Positions 8,477 through 18,295 of a stretch of DNA of 42,504 nucleotides are shown here, in pieces (positions within the stretch are counted from its first letter, which is position 1; every line of letters begins with the position of its first letter). The position numbers were made by a program, and so were the translations under genes. A model generated the notes under the pieces. It made no database searches and was not told the origin of the DNA. It saw only the letters and a list, made by a program, of their open reading frames with translations. This stretch comes from Weissella cibaria (GTDB lineage Bacteria > Bacillota > Bacilli > Lactobacillales > Lactobacillaceae): positions 1 through 42,504 of the forward strand of contig NZ_SDGK01000015.1 of NCBI RefSeq assembly GCF_004521965.1, in the 5' to 3' direction.

Positions 8477-10606
8477 TTATTTTGCCTGCTCAGTTTCTTT
8501 TTCAGCCTTAGTATCTGCAACTTCGTTGTCATCCTTTGGTGTCGTACCATCAGCGCGCGTCTTCTCAGTTGGCTTGTCCCATGAGACAAAATCACAATCC
8601 GGGTAACGTGAGCAACCATAGAATGTGCGACCACGCTTCGTCTTACGCTCAACGATTTGTCCGATACCACACTTTGGGCAACCAAGCCCAATTTCTTCAA
8701 CAATCGTTTGTGTGTTACGACAATCAGGGAACCGAGAACAAGCGTAGAACTTGCCATAGCGTCCCATCTTTTCAAGCATCGGCGCCCCACAGACATCACA
8801 ATTGAAGCCAGCCAAACGGTCCTTTAATACAATCTTTTCCATTTCCGTTTCAGCTTTCGTTAACTCTTTAGAGAACGGCTTGAAGAAATCGTCAATCACT
8901 TTGACCCAATTTTCTTTACCTGCCTCAACGTTATCTAAACTAGTTTCAACTTCAGCTGTAAATTTAATGTTTGTCACATCCGGGAAAAATTCTTGCACTG
9001 TATTTTGGACCAACTCGCCTAGTTCGGTTGGCACAAATTTCTTAGCATCAATTCGGACGTATCCACGCTTCTGAATCGTTTCAATCGTCGCAGCATAAGT
9101 TGATGGTCGACCAACCCCATTCTCTTCAAGCGCCTTAACCAAGGCCGCTTCAGTATAACGGGCAGGTGGTTGCGTAAAGTGCTGTTCAGGTGACATTTTA
9201 GCCAACTGCACTAAATCGCCAACCATTAACGTTGGTAGCTTGTTATCCTTTTCCTTCGCAGCAGGATAAGCCTTCGTAAATCCAGCAAACTTCGTCTTTG
9301 AGCCATTAGCACGGAACATCACCCCGTTTTGCTCAATTGTAACAGCCATAGTATCCAAAATTTCTGGCGTCATTTGACTTGCCACAAAACGTGACCAGAT
9401 GAGTTGATATAACTTAAATTGATCATTCGTCAACTTATCCTTAATTGATGCCGGCGTACGGAAAACCGACGTTGGTCGAATCGCTTCGTGGGCATCTTGG
9501 GCACCTTCTTGTTGCTTACCTTGGACAGGCTTAGTTGCGGCGTACTCGGCACCATATTCTTCGTGAATAAAGGTTGAAGCATCAACCTTGGCGATTTCAG
9601 AAATTCGCGTTGAATCGGTACGCATGTAGGTAATCAATCCAACACTGCCTTCCTTCCCCCCTAAGTTGATACCTTCATACAACTGTTGTGCCGCCATCAT
9701 CGTTTTCCGGGTACGGAAGTTTAACTGTGTGTTAGCAGTTTGCTGCAAAGTTGATGTCGTAAAGGCTGGCTGCGAATTACGCTTGCGTTCCTTAGCTTCA
9801 ACCTTTGTAATATCAAAGTCACTCTTTTGATTTAAGCGTCGTAAGACATCTTGGACAGCTTCATGATCAGGTAATTCCACTTTTTTACCATCAACCCCAT
9901 AAAAATTGGCTTTAAAGGTCGTTTTGTCCTTCTTGAACTCTGAGTCCATTGTCCAATACTCATCAGGTTGGAAAGCTTGAATTTCATTTTCACGTGCAAT
10001 AACCAATCCTAGTGCAACAGACTGTACACGGCCAGCAGACAGGCCCTTTTTGACCTTCTTCCACAAAATTGGTGAAATTGAGTAACCAACCAAACGATCC
10101 AAGATACGTCGAGCTTGTTGGGCATCCACAAGATCCATATCAATCTTACGAGGCTGTTTGAAAGCGTCTTTAACTGCATCTTTCGTGATTTCGTTGAACA
10201 CGACTCGATTTTCACCAGACTCTAAATCCAAATCTAAAATGTGTGACAAATGCCACGCAATAGCCTCACCTTCACGATCCGGGTCGGACGCCAAGTAAAC
10301 ATGTTTAGCAGCCTTTGCATCTTTCTTTAGCCCCTTGATTATATCACCTTTACCACGAATGTTAATGTACTTTGGTGCATAATCATTCTCAATATCAACA
10401 CCCATGGTTGACTTTGGTAAATCACGAATGTGACCAATACTAGCAACCACCTTATACGCGCTGCCCAAATACTTTTCAATCGTTTTTGCTTTCGATGGAG
10501 ACTCAACGATTACCAAGTTTTTCTTTGGCTTCGCCTTAGACTTTGTTTTGGCTTTCGTAGTCGTCGCACGCTTTTTAGCTGGCTTTTTTTCTGTTTTAGT
10601 TGCCAT
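8477..10606 (-). CDS. topA: DNA topoisomerase I
   Basis: A 709-residue type IA topoisomerase that relaxes negative supercoils. A lysine-rich N-terminal tail (about residues 1-28) precedes the Toprim domain ([20 protein letters not shown]; the acidic [12 protein letters not shown]). The nucleophilic tyrosine is Y327 in [12 protein letters not shown]. Two four-cysteine zinc modules close the protein ([21 protein letters not shown]...[15 protein letters not shown]...C). The C-terminal tail is charged and low in complexity. It has its own putative promoter upstream and probably carries xerC in the same transcript. Confidence 0.97.
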   Translation of the reverse strand: MATKTEKKPAKKRATTTKAKTKSKAKPKKNLVIVESPSKAKTIEKYLGSAYKVVASIGHIRDLPKSTMGVDIENDYAPKYINIRGKGDIIKGLKKDAKAAKHVYLASDPDREGEAIAWHLSHILDLDLESGENRVVFNEITKDAVKDAFKQPRKIDMDLVDAQQARRILDRLVGYSISPILWKKVKKGLSAGRVQSVALGLVIARENEIQAFQPDEYWTMDSEFKKDKTTFKANFYGVDGKKVELPDHEAVQDVLRRLNQKSDFDITKVEAKERKRNSQPAFTTSTLQQTANTQLNFRTRKTMMAAQQLYEGINLGGKEGSVGLITYMRTDSTRISEIAKVDASTFIHEEYGAEYAATKPVQGKQQEGAQDAHEAIRPTSVFRTPASIKDKLTNDQFKLYQLIWSRFVASQMTPEILDTMAVTIEQNGVMFRANGSKTKFAGFTKAYPAAKEKDNKLPTLMVGDLVQLAKMSPEQHFTQPPARYTEAALVKALEENGVGRPSTYAATIETIQKRGYVRIDAKKFVPTELGELVQNTVQEFFPDVTNIKFTAEVETSLDNVEAGKENWVKVIDDFFKPFSKELTKAETEMEKIVLKDRLAGFNCDVCGAPMLEKMGRYGKFYACSRFPDCRNTQTIVEEIGLGCPKCGIGQIVERKTKRGRTFYGCSRYPDCDFVSWDKPTEKTRADGTTPKDDNEVADTKAEKETEQAK

Positions 10607-10680
10607 GGCGTGGACCTCTTTTCTGTTAGTTTTTTGTTTTCTTCTATATATAGCAGCTAAAAATGCTCTATCAATAAAGT

Positions 10681-10710
10681 ACTATACACTACCTGTCTAG
10701 AATTTGACAA
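10681..10710 (-). promoter_or_regulatory. Putative topA promoter
   Basis: Read on the minus strand: TTGTCA (10710-10705), 18 bases, TATAGT (10686-10681). It lies about 75 bases before the topA start, in the gap after dprA. Confidence 0.55.
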
Positions 10711-10737
10711 ATGCTAGCTGGGTCATCTGTGAAACAT

Positions 10738-11607
10738 TCACCAAGCGTTAACGTACTCCGCCAAAATCTGGGCTGGCGAAATAAGTGGAATTGCACCTGC
10801 TGCGATTAAGGTGTTAGTCCCTCTTGACAAGGGGCTAGTCACCGGGCCCGGTACCGCCATCACAACCCGATTTTCGTCCAGAGCCACATTGGCCGTAATT
10901 AACGACCCCGATTGTTGTCGTGCTTCAACAACAACCGTCACTCGGGCTAATCCTGCAATAATGCGGTTTCGTTCCGGAAAATGATGTTTTGCTGGGGGTT
11001 CCCATGGTAAATACTCGCTTAAGATTAGTCCTTGTTGGCTGATTTGAGTTTGCAAATTGTCACGACGCTTTGGATAAGCCACATCAACGCCAGTGCCAAT
11101 CACAGCAATTGTTTGACCAGCCTGTGCCATAGTCTCCCGGTGAACAGCTTCATCTGTACCTCGTGCTAAACCTGATACCGTGACCAATTGTGCGCTCATC
11201 AAATGCGGTAACCAGGTCGCTAATACTTGTTGACCATACCTCGTTAATTCACGTGATCCCACAATCGCCACACATGCCCGATTAATTAATGTGTAATCGC
11301 CTTGAAAGAAAAGGCAGAGTGGCGGTTGTGCAATCTCTCTGAGTAGTTCCGGGTATGCATCATCAGCCAGAGTGACCACTGGGTATTGTTTGACCAAATT
11401 GTAAGCACGGCGTAGTTCTCCCGACCGTACAGCTACTCTAATTTTAGTTTGGGCAGCAACCGACAATTCCGTCAATGTAAATATTTCTTGCAACGTCAGG
11501 CGTTGGCGCTGTGTTTCCTGCAAAAATTGCCAAATCTTATGACGTCCCATTAAACCAATTCCTGGTAGCAAGCGAACCCATAATAAAAAATCACGTTGTG
11601 TCATCAT
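10738..11607 (-). CDS. dprA: DNA processing protein DprA
   Basis: A 289-residue DprA/Smf protein, which loads RecA on incoming single-stranded DNA in natural transformation. The Rossmann-fold motifs are in order: CVAIVGSRELTRYGQQ, VTVSGLARGTDEAVHRE, IAVIGTGVDVAYPKRR and SEYLPWEPPAKHHFPERNRIIAGL. The N-terminal SAM-like part is present (LLPGIGLMGRHKIW). Length and start (GGAGG before ATG) are normal. Its integrity suggests that transformation or another RecA-loading role is still under selection. It follows rnhB, as in many Firmicutes. Confidence 0.96.
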   Translation of the reverse strand: MMTQRDFLLWVRLLPGIGLMGRHKIWQFLQETQRQRLTLQEIFTLTELSVAAQTKIRVAVRSGELRRAYNLVKQYPVVTLADDAYPELLREIAQPPLCLFFQGDYTLINRACVAIVGSRELTRYGQQVLATWLPHLMSAQLVTVSGLARGTDEAVHRETMAQAGQTIAVIGTGVDVAYPKRRDNLQTQISQQGLILSEYLPWEPPAKHHFPERNRIIAGLARVTVVVEARQQSGSLITANVALDENRVVMAVPGPVTSPLSRGTNTLIAAGAIPLISPAQILAEYVNAW

Positions 11608-11675
11608 GTCCCTCCTAACAAGGAAAGACGATACACAACGTGACTTTTCTTTTTTATAACAGTTTCTAAGTTATT

Positions 11676-12440
11676 TTATGATAAGTACTGCTTCACCGGT
11701 GCAAACGTTCGCCGGTGGATTGGCGTGACACCATGGGCAGCTAGCCCTGCCAAGTGCTCGGCCGTGCCATAACCAGCATTGTGGTCAAAGCCGTAACCAG
11801 GATAGTCAATTGCATACGCCGCCATTAAGTCGTCACGAAAGTTTTTAGCCAAAATTGACGCAGCACCAATTGAAATACTCCGATCATCACCCTTAATTAA
11901 CTTCTCTTGTGGCAAAGGTAAATCAACCGTCATCGCGTCAATCAGTAAACCATCAACCTGAACGGTCAAATTTTCGATGGCCTGTTTCATTGCCACCCGT
12001 GATGCTTCATAGATATTCAACGTGTCGATCGTTGCAGCATCAACGACACCAAACGCAAAGGCAACCACCTCTTCTTTGATTTCCGCATCCAAGGCTAGGC
12101 GCGCTTTCTTGGACAATTGCTTCGAATCATGAACTGCCAACAAATCAAATTGCTCATCAATTACGACCGCTGCTGTCACTACTGGACCAGCTAATGGCCC
12201 CCGCCCAACTTCATCGACCCCAGCTAACACAAGTCCTTGTGACCATGCATCTCGTTCAAATGCGAGTCGAGCCTGAAAGGCTGTCAACTTTTCCGCTTGT
12301 TTCTGTTGCCGCTTTTCGTAACGATCCAGCAATTTTTGTACACCGATTCGATTGTCTTGCCGCCAGCGTACTAAATCATCCGCCGTTGGCTGTGTAGCCA
12401 AGGCTAGCTTAATGGCCGCAACCGTCTCAGCTTTAGTCAT
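11676..12440 (-). CDS. rnhB: Ribonuclease HII
   Basis: A 254-residue RNase HII that cleaves RNA in RNA-DNA hybrids and removes misincorporated ribonucleotides. Motifs: LAGVDEVGRGPLAGPVV (the DE catalytic pair), HDSKQLSKKARL, LLIDAM and KGDDRSISIGAASILAKNFRD, and the C-terminal YPGYGFDHNAGYGTAEH. The start is the ATG at 12440 (MTKAETV), which overlaps the end of rbgA by 8 bases with GGAG upstream, suggesting coupled translation. Confidence 0.96.
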   Translation of the reverse strand: MTKAETVAAIKLALATQPTADDLVRWRQDNRIGVQKLLDRYEKRQQKQAEKLTAFQARLAFERDAWSQGLVLAGVDEVGRGPLAGPVVTAAVVIDEQFDLLAVHDSKQLSKKARLALDAEIKEEVVAFAFGVVDAATIDTLNIYEASRVAMKQAIENLTVQVDGLLIDAMTVDLPLPQEKLIKGDDRSISIGAASILAKNFRDDLMAAYAIDYPGYGFDHNAGYGTAEHLAGLAAHGVTPIHRRTFAPVKQYLS

Positions 12441-13305
12441 CAACCACTTCTCCGATGTGATCTTCTGGCATTTCAACCGTGTATGTGCCTAACTTACCAC
12501 GACGCAAGTCAAGCAACATACGTTCAGCAGCTCGATCATAATCATCCTTAAAGCCTAACTTTTGGGTAATCAGCAATAACATTTCGACGTCGGTATTCGC
12601 TTCCCAGGCGTCGTCTGCCAAATGATAGCGTGCCACGATAGCGGCTGGATTATATGTTCGCATAAACTTCAAAGTCGCCAGCGCAATATCATCTTGGTTA
12701 ATCAATTGGTCCTTAATCGCCCCTGTCATCGCCAGATGTTCACCAACACGCTGGTCTTCAAACTTTGGCCATAACACTCCTGGCGTATCCAAAAGTTCCA
12801 AATTAGTTGGTGTCTTCAGCCATTGCAACTTCTTTGTCACACCAGGACGATCACCAGTAATCGCAACATTCTTTGTGACCAAGTGATTTAATAACGTCGA
12901 CTTACCCACGTTCGGAATTCCTGCCACAAGGGCCCGTATTGGCTTATCTTTGACGCCCTTCTCCTCAAGGACAGCCCATTTATCGGCCAAGACTTTGCGC
13001 GCGACCTTTGTCATAATTTGTGGCGTTTTGTGCCCACGTGTGTCCAATGCAACAACTTCAAGTCCTTGGTCCACGAAATACTTAGTCCAAGCCTTAGTTC
13101 GCTCAGGATCAGCCAAATCTGTCTTCGTCATCACTAACAAACGTGGCTTGTTCCCCAACACCTCATCCAGTTCAGGGTTACGTGATGAAACTGGGATCCG
13201 GGCATCCACCAATTCAAACACAATATCAACATACTTTAAATTCTCACGCATTAGGCGGAAGGCTTTAGCCATGTGGCCAGGGAACCATTGAATAATTTGG
13301 GCCAT
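12433..13305 (-). CDS. rbgA: Ribosome biogenesis GTPase RbgA (YlqF)
   Basis: A 290-residue circularly permuted GTPase needed for late assembly of the 50S subunit. The permuted order is clear: G4 VMTKTDL comes before G1 GIPNVGKST, then G3 LDTPGVLWP. The N-terminus MAQIIQWFPGHMAKAFRLM is the classic RbgA start, and AGGAG precedes the ATG at 13305; the longer open frame to 13419 is not RbgA-like. The C-terminal ANTAR-like domain (about residues 210-290) is present. Confidence 0.96.
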   Translation of the reverse strand: MAQIIQWFPGHMAKAFRLMRENLKYVDIVFELVDARIPVSSRNPELDEVLGNKPRLLVMTKTDLADPERTKAWTKYFVDQGLEVVALDTRGHKTPQIMTKVARKVLADKWAVLEEKGVKDKPIRALVAGIPNVGKSTLLNHLVTKNVAITGDRPGVTKKLQWLKTPTNLELLDTPGVLWPKFEDQRVGEHLAMTGAIKDQLINQDDIALATLKFMRTYNPAAIVARYHLADDAWEANTDVEMLLLITQKLGFKDDYDRAAERMLLDLRRGKLGTYTVEMPEDHIGEVVDD

Positions 13306-13348
13306 AATAGACTCCTTTCTATGTATGGTGGTACTCCACCAATTCGTC

Positions 13349-13570
13349 CTATTCCTCTGAAGCCAAGTAACGGGACCAGGCTTCATCAAAAATCGACATG
13401 CTATGCAAGTAACTTGCATTTTCTTCTAAATAACGGGACAAGCTTTCAAAATCTTCCGCTTGTTTTGGAAATTGATGGTCGTAAAACGCGGCATTGGCAA
13501 ACGTTTGCACCTCGTCAAACGTTACCGGATTGCGTTGCGTCATCAACCATGAAAAAAATGGGCGTCGCAT
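13349..13570 (-). CDS. yozE: YozE family (UPF0346) small protein
   Basis: A 73-residue protein matching the YozE SAM-like fold: FFSWLMTQRNP, FANAAFYDHQFPKQAEDFESL, YLEENASYLHSMSIFDEAW. The family is widespread in Bacilli and its function is not established. The start overlaps the ypmS stop by one base (TAATG), so it is probably translationally coupled to ypmS and ypmR. Confidence 0.88.
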   Translation of the reverse strand: MRRPFFSWLMTQRNPVTFDEVQTFANAAFYDHQFPKQAEDFESLSRYLEENASYLHSMSIFDEAWSRYLASEE

Positions 13571-14184
13571 TATCGTATAAATCCTCCGCGGAAAACAAAT
13601 TTGTTCTGGGCCGGTTCAATCGTTACAGCTTTAAACCGCATATCATTAACCTTCGGCGTCTTACCAAGGTCAATGAGGATGGTTTGCTTTGATGTATTAA
13701 TTTTTAACCAGTCTGGCAAGTTCATCATGTTACCGATATAGCCCATGGCGTACTTAACTGGCAATGGTAGTTGTCCGACGGCAACCGAATCAGCATGCAA
13801 TAGGATGCCACCATGTTTCGTTACCTCTGGCGTCATCTTCATACCAAAATCGACATTTTGACCCAAGAGCTTGTATGTACCATACACCATCATGCCAGTT
13901 TTTGTCATTTCAAAATGGAATTTATTTTTTAATGAAGGATCATCATTTAAGTATTTTTCAACAATCGCATTAAGCTCAGTGCGATCGACGCTGACTTCAA
14001 AAGCCGCCTGACTGAGTTGCGATTGCGAATCTACTGCTTGTTGTCTGTCCTGTGGTAATAAAAGCAAGCCAATCACAATCAATACCATCACAACAATCGT
14101 GGCCCCTACACCTGTAATGATACCTTGTACACGATCACGATTAGGCATAACAAAGCCAAATCGTGTTACCTTACGTCGTTGCAT
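13570..14184 (-). CDS. ypmS: YpmS family (DUF2140) membrane-anchored protein
   Basis: A 204-residue protein with a basic N-terminus, one transmembrane helix (about residues 25-45, GIITGVGATIVVMVLIVIGL) and a predicted extracellular domain. The family lies next to an SGNH hydrolase (YpmR) in Bacillus and lactobacilli, as here. Function is unknown; a cell-envelope role is plausible from location. It begins immediately after the upstream hydrolase stop. The Shine-Dalgarno is weak, so expression may depend on coupling. Confidence 0.85.
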   Translation of the reverse strand: MQRRKVTRFGFVMPNRDRVQGIITGVGATIVVMVLIVIGLLLLPQDRQQAVDSQSQLSQAAFEVSVDRTELNAIVEKYLNDDPSLKNKFHFEMTKTGMMVYGTYKLLGQNVDFGMKMTPEVTKHGGILLHADSVAVGQLPLPVKYAMGYIGNMMNLPDWLKINTSKQTILIDLGKTPKVNDMRFKAVTIEPAQNKFVFRGGFIR

Positions 14185-15072
14185 CTACTTCACCAGCCAT
14201 TCTGATTCTTTTTCGGCCATTCGCTTCACAAGCAATTTACTCATTTTGTCATACCCTTTATCATTCGGGTGATAGTGATCAAGTGTCGTAATATAATCAT
14301 TTAATTCCTTATCACTCTTTCCATTCAACGTATCCTGCACCATTTTGTTATTAAGCGATCCGCGGTTTGCTTGTTCTGATTCCTTAACTAATTCCTGCCG
14401 CGCGGCACGCGTTTGGTACTGCCCATACGTCAATGTCTTAAACGTTGACACGTAATAAATCTGCGAATCAGTGGCTGCAATATTGGCATTTATGCCGTTG
14501 TAAATTTTAACATCCGCATTTAAGTCTTGCCGGTTTGCTAAATAAACGTATAGCGGATTATAATTACCAAACAAAAAAATGGGTGCATCTGGATTCTTTT
14601 TTTGGATGAATTTCATGAGTTTAAGGAGTTTTTCGGTGTAGGTTGGCATACTCTTAACAACTTCTTTCGTCACAGCAGTATCTGACTTCGAAAAAATTGC
14701 TTTAAACAACGTTTGTTGTAAATCGTTGCCCCCTACCGTCATGACAATCACATCGGCCTTTTTTATATCGCGGACCGCTTTTTTATCAGACTTCACCCGT
14801 CGCAAAATCTGATCAGAACGATCACCAGCCTTACCATAATTAGCCGTCTTTACTCGAACACCGTAAACTTTGGTCAATAACTTTGCCGTGCGTTTTGTAT
14901 AGCCTTGCTGTTTTGTCGTATCGCCAATCCCCTCAGTTAGGGAATCACCGACTGCAACCAGCCGAATATTTGATTTCTCAGCCGCGTTTACCTGGCCAAC
15001 GTTTAGGAGACTTGTCGCAACCGATACCACCAAAAGTCCCAAAATAAACCGTCGATGCTTGGATTGTTTCAA
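14185..15072 (-). CDS. Secreted SGNH/GDSL hydrolase (YpmR-like)
   Basis: A 295-residue lipase/esterase-fold protein. A signal peptide (RRFILGLLVVSVATSLLN, likely cut after VNA) is followed by block I VAVGDSLTEGIGD with the nucleophilic serine, block III VGGNDLQ, and block V DHYHPNDKGYDK with the Asp and His of the triad. It would act on acyl esters at the cell surface; the substrate is unknown. I choose the TTG at 15072 because AGGAGG lies 9 bases upstream; the longer frame from 15096 would place that Shine-Dalgarno inside the gene. Confidence 0.87.
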   Translation of the reverse strand: MKQSKHRRFILGLLVVSVATSLLNVGQVNAAEKSNIRLVAVGDSLTEGIGDTTKQQGYTKRTAKLLTKVYGVRVKTANYGKAGDRSDQILRRVKSDKKAVRDIKKADVIVMTVGGNDLQQTLFKAIFSKSDTAVTKEVVKSMPTYTEKLLKLMKFIQKKNPDAPIFLFGNYNPLYVYLANRQDLNADVKIYNGINANIAATDSQIYYVSTFKTLTYGQYQTRAARQELVKESEQANRGSLNNKMVQDTLNGKSDKELNDYITTLDHYHPNDKGYDKMSKLLVKRMAEKESEWLVK

Positions 15073-15134
15073 CTTGGTTCGCCTCCTCAATATCATTATT
15101 CTGACTTACTATTCTATCATATTTCGTGACACAA

Positions 15135-15174
15135 AAAATGAGTGAACCCACAAAAACGTGAAATCACTCATTTT
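15135..15174. terminator. Terminator between degV and the SGNH hydrolase
   Basis: AAAATGAGTGA (15135-15145) pairs with TCACTCATTTT (15164-15174). It lies just after the degV gene that ends at 15185 and has T-runs on both strands. Confidence 0.75.
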
Positions 15175-15184
15175 AAGCACTATG

Positions 15185-16036
15185 TTACTTTAATAAATAG
15201 CTGAATCCAATTGCACCTGCACCAGTGTGCGTTGAAACAGTTGGTGAAGTTTGTTGTACCACAATCTTAACGCCTGGGAAAATCTCATTAACCTTGTCGG
15301 CTAGTTCTTGTGCTTCAACTGGGATACCAGCGTGTGAGATGCCAATTGCTGCAACCCCATTTGAAGCTGTTTGCATTTGCTCAACAATCTTCTTCAAGTA
15401 CGCTTTGGTTGACTTCGTCCCACGCCCCTTAACCTCAACGTTGATATTACCTTGCTCAATGTGGGCACCAACCTTGATATTTAAGACACCAGCAATAAAC
15501 CCAGCTGCCTTCGATAGACGACCACCGGCTACTAAATTATCTAAATTAGAAACGGTCAAATACAGTTGCGTGTTGTCACGAATGCGTTGAATTTCAGCTA
15601 AAACCGCTTCTTTTGAAGCGCCGGCAGCTGCCAGCTTAGCAGCTGCCAAAACTTGGAAGCCTTCCGCACGGTCAATAAATTCAGAGTCTAACGTCGTAAT
15701 ATCGCCTTCAACCATTAAAGCAGCTTGACGTGCCGCGTCGGCTGTACCAGACAACCCCTTAGTTAAATGAATTGAAATAATCTGCGTCTCTGGATCGGCC
15801 GCCATAATTGACTCATACACTTCAGTAAAATAACCAAGCGCTGGTTGTGATGTTTGTGGCAAATTCTTTGCTTCAGCCATCTTATCCATAAATTCAACAC
15901 GAGATAGCGTCACACCATCTTGGTAAGACGTACCATCAATCGTAATACTCAATGGTACGATTTTAACATCAAGTTCTGCAGCTTCTTCAGGTGTCAACAT
16001 TGCTGTTGAGTCAGTAACAATTTTTACTTGGGCCAT
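15185..16036 (-). CDS. DegV family fatty-acid-binding protein
   Basis: A 283-residue DegV protein. The N-terminus VKIVTDSTAMLTPEEAAELD, then SQPALGYFTEVYES, HLTKGLSGTADAAR and GRLSKAAGFIAGVLNIK, and the C-terminal HTGAGAIGFSYL, are family hallmarks. DegV (FakB-like) proteins carry a fatty acid for phosphorylation by FakA; no kinase is in this window. It is adjacent to a second, divergent degV gene on the same strand, separated by a terminator, so the two are paralogues with separate transcripts. Confidence 0.92.
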   Translation of the reverse strand: MAQVKIVTDSTAMLTPEEAAELDVKIVPLSITIDGTSYQDGVTLSRVEFMDKMAEAKNLPQTSQPALGYFTEVYESIMAADPETQIISIHLTKGLSGTADAARQAALMVEGDITTLDSEFIDRAEGFQVLAAAKLAAAGASKEAVLAEIQRIRDNTQLYLTVSNLDNLVAGGRLSKAAGFIAGVLNIKVGAHIEQGNINVEVKGRGTKSTKAYLKKIVEQMQTASNGVAAIGISHAGIPVEAQELADKVNEIFPGVKIVVQQTSPTVSTHTGAGAIGFSYLLK

Positions 16037-16159
16037 GTGATATAATCCCCGTTTGTTTTTTATTAAGTACCTTAATTATGCCATTTTTACAGCTTTAGTT
16101 CAAGTTAATAAGGTTTAATAACCTGACAACTAGTGTTTACAACCGCCTAATTTAGTATA

Positions 16160-16190
16160 TAAAACAAAGGAGCATCAATCGATGCCCCTT
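16160..16190 (-). terminator. Terminator after the second degV gene
   Basis: On the minus strand GGGGCATC, a 4-base loop and GATGCTCC (16188-16169) form a hairpin with one G-U pair, followed by TTTGTTTTAT. Confidence 0.7.
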
Positions 16191-16211
16191 CTTAATAAAT
16201 ACAAAATGTGA

Positions 16212-17078
16212 TTAGAGTGAGTCGGGCTCACGAATCCAAGCCAAAGCCAAAGCCCCGGCTCCTAGGTGAGTGCCAATTACCGGTCCAAAATAACTTAATT
16301 CGAACGGCATATCAGGATGCCGCTGTTGCAACTCATCACGCCACTTTGCGCCTGCTTCAGGTGCATTCGCATGAATCACCATAGCACGTAATGGATAATT
16401 TACCTCCGCGCGAGCCTGATCAAACAACTCTTCTGCACGGGCCATCGCCTTCTTCATTGAGCGCACCTTCTCAAAAGGCACAATATAATTTGAATCATTA
16501 TCAAACGTCAAAATTGGCTTGACCTTCAACATTGTTCCGATAATAGCAGAAGCGTTGGACAAGCGACCGCCTCGCACCAAATTTTGTAAGTCATCCACAA
16601 TAAAGTACTCATCCATCGTGGTGGCCATTTGGTCCATTGTTGCAATGATGTCAGCTGGTTCAGCCCCATTTTGGGCCATCTGAGCTGCTTTCATCACCAA
16701 GTGCCCCATTAAGCGCACTGTAATCTTTGAGTCATAACCAAACACTTGGAAGCCAGGCACGGCATCCGTTAGTCCAGCGACTGTATTCACCGTTCCTGAA
16801 ATTGTTGCAGCTAGGTTGACAACGATTGCACCGTCATAACCATCCGCTTTCAATGACTCAAATAACGTAATCCATTCACCAACCGCTGGTTGTGATGTTG
16901 ATGGGAAACTTGCGGATGTGGCTAGTTTCTCATAAAATTCGTCAGTCGTTAAATCGATACCTTCACGATAAACCGTTCCGTCAATAATAACTGGAATGGG
17001 CATTACCTTGATATCAAGTGCAGCGACCTCGTCATGGCTCAAATAAGCCGTCGAGTCCGTTACAATCGCAATTTTCAT
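16212..17078 (-). CDS. DegV family fatty-acid-binding protein (second paralogue)
   Basis: A 288-residue DegV protein: KIAIVTDSTAYLSHDEVAALD, STSQPAVGEWITLFES, NLAATISGTVNT, VRGGRLSNASAIIGTMLKVKP and GTHLGAGALALAW. It differs clearly from the neighbour at 15185-16036 (for example ISGT for LSGT), which suggests different acyl-chain preference; that is an inference. It starts a short distance after the end of the decayed MFS gene but has its own RBS region. Confidence 0.92.
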   Translation of the reverse strand: MKIAIVTDSTAYLSHDEVAALDIKVMPIPVIIDGTVYREGIDLTTDEFYEKLATSASFPSTSQPAVGEWITLFESLKADGYDGAIVVNLAATISGTVNTVAGLTDAVPGFQVFGYDSKITVRLMGHLVMKAAQMAQNGAEPADIIATMDQMATTMDEYFIVDDLQNLVRGGRLSNASAIIGTMLKVKPILTFDNDSNYIVPFEKVRSMKKAMARAEELFDQARAEVNYPLRAMVIHANAPEAGAKWRDELQQRHPDMPFELSYFGPVIGTHLGAGALALAWIREPDSL

Positions 17079-17102
17079 CTCAATAATCCTCTCAATTGTG
17101 TT

Positions 17103-18295
17103 TTAATCTGTTGTCTTCTTAGGCAATCGTAGGAAAATAACCAATCCAATCAAGAAAAGAATTGATAATGATCCAGCCGCATATTGCACGCGACCCGTCG
17201 TTTGTGACACGATTCCAAAAATAGCAGGTCCGATAATCGCCGAGAACTTACCAAAAATATTGAAAAAGACGAAACATTCGCTGCTTCGTTCCTTAGGTAC
17301 GAGCTGACCACGATATGGCCGCGATAATGCCTGCATACCGCCTTGTGATGAACCAACATCAAAGGCCAATAACCAGAATTGATTAGGGTGATTAATAAAA
17401 ATAGCAAATAATGTAATTCCGATGTAAATCAGCATCCCCATAATCAAAACGTTCCGGTTACCAAACCGATTTGCCAACCATCCATATACAATTGAGAATG
17501 GAAAGGCAATTAGTTGTACTACTAGCAATACCACAATTAACTGGCCACCTGGAATTCCGATAGCTAAAGCAAACGATTATGCCACCGTAAAGATTGTATT
17601 AACTCCGTCGATATAAAAGAAGTAAGCAATCAAGAAGCCTGCTAACGCTGGATATTTTGGCAAAACGCGTAACGTATGCCAGAGTTGCTTAAGTGACGCT
17701 TTCACCTGATAATCGACTCGTGGCAACGCATAGGTTTGTCGCAAATTTTTCATAAATGGTATTGTAAACACCGCCCACCAAATTGCTGATAGCACAAATG
17801 CGAACTCAAACTGAGCCATAGCTCGAGAAAAAGCTGCGTCCAACCATAAAAATGATGAACGGTACTAGGCCTCCTAAATAGCCAAAGCCATACCCAGCTG
17901 AACTCACCATATCCATGAGTTTATCGGTCGTTACGTCGGTAATGTAGCTATCGTAGAAAACATTTGCAGATGAGTACCCGATAAATGATACCACAAAGAC
18001 AGCTAGTAGGAGAAACAGATTGTCACTCGGAACTGCCGTCAAAGCGAACGTGCCAAGCATACCCAAAGACGTGAAGAAGTAGAACAGTCGCCCCTTCATA
18101 CCTTGAAAATCAGCCAACGCGCCTAGTATCGGTGCCAACACAGCGCCAACTAAGGTTGCGATGGAATTGGCATAGCCCCCAATAGGCCGTCACGTGTGTC
18201 GCTGAAAAGCCGTTATTGGCCGCCACCGATGTTAACCAAATCGGCAAAACCGCCGTTATCACGATAATTGTGTGACCAGCAATTGAGGTTTGGAA
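17103..18295 (-). pseudogene. Decayed MFS transporter gene
   Basis: Joined reading gives a transporter of the major facilitator superfamily, possibly UMF1-like (VITAVLPIWLTSVAANNGFS, AYWGYANSIATLVGAVLAP, DRTGR-like QTTGRVQYAAGSL). It is broken in at least four ways. The first roughly 20 codons are lost at the join with the phosphodiesterase gene. A run of five G at 18176-18180 should be four. There is a frameshift near 17845 (FIIFM to LDAAFSRA). A TAA at 17577-17579 interrupts IFTVA and SFALAIGIPG in the same frame. The final segment to 17103 is a normal C-terminus. Confidence 0.85.

Noticed and set aside
11608-11675. Possible hairpin between rnhB and dprA
   Set aside because: Only short, interrupted pairing could be drawn; not strong enough to call a terminator.
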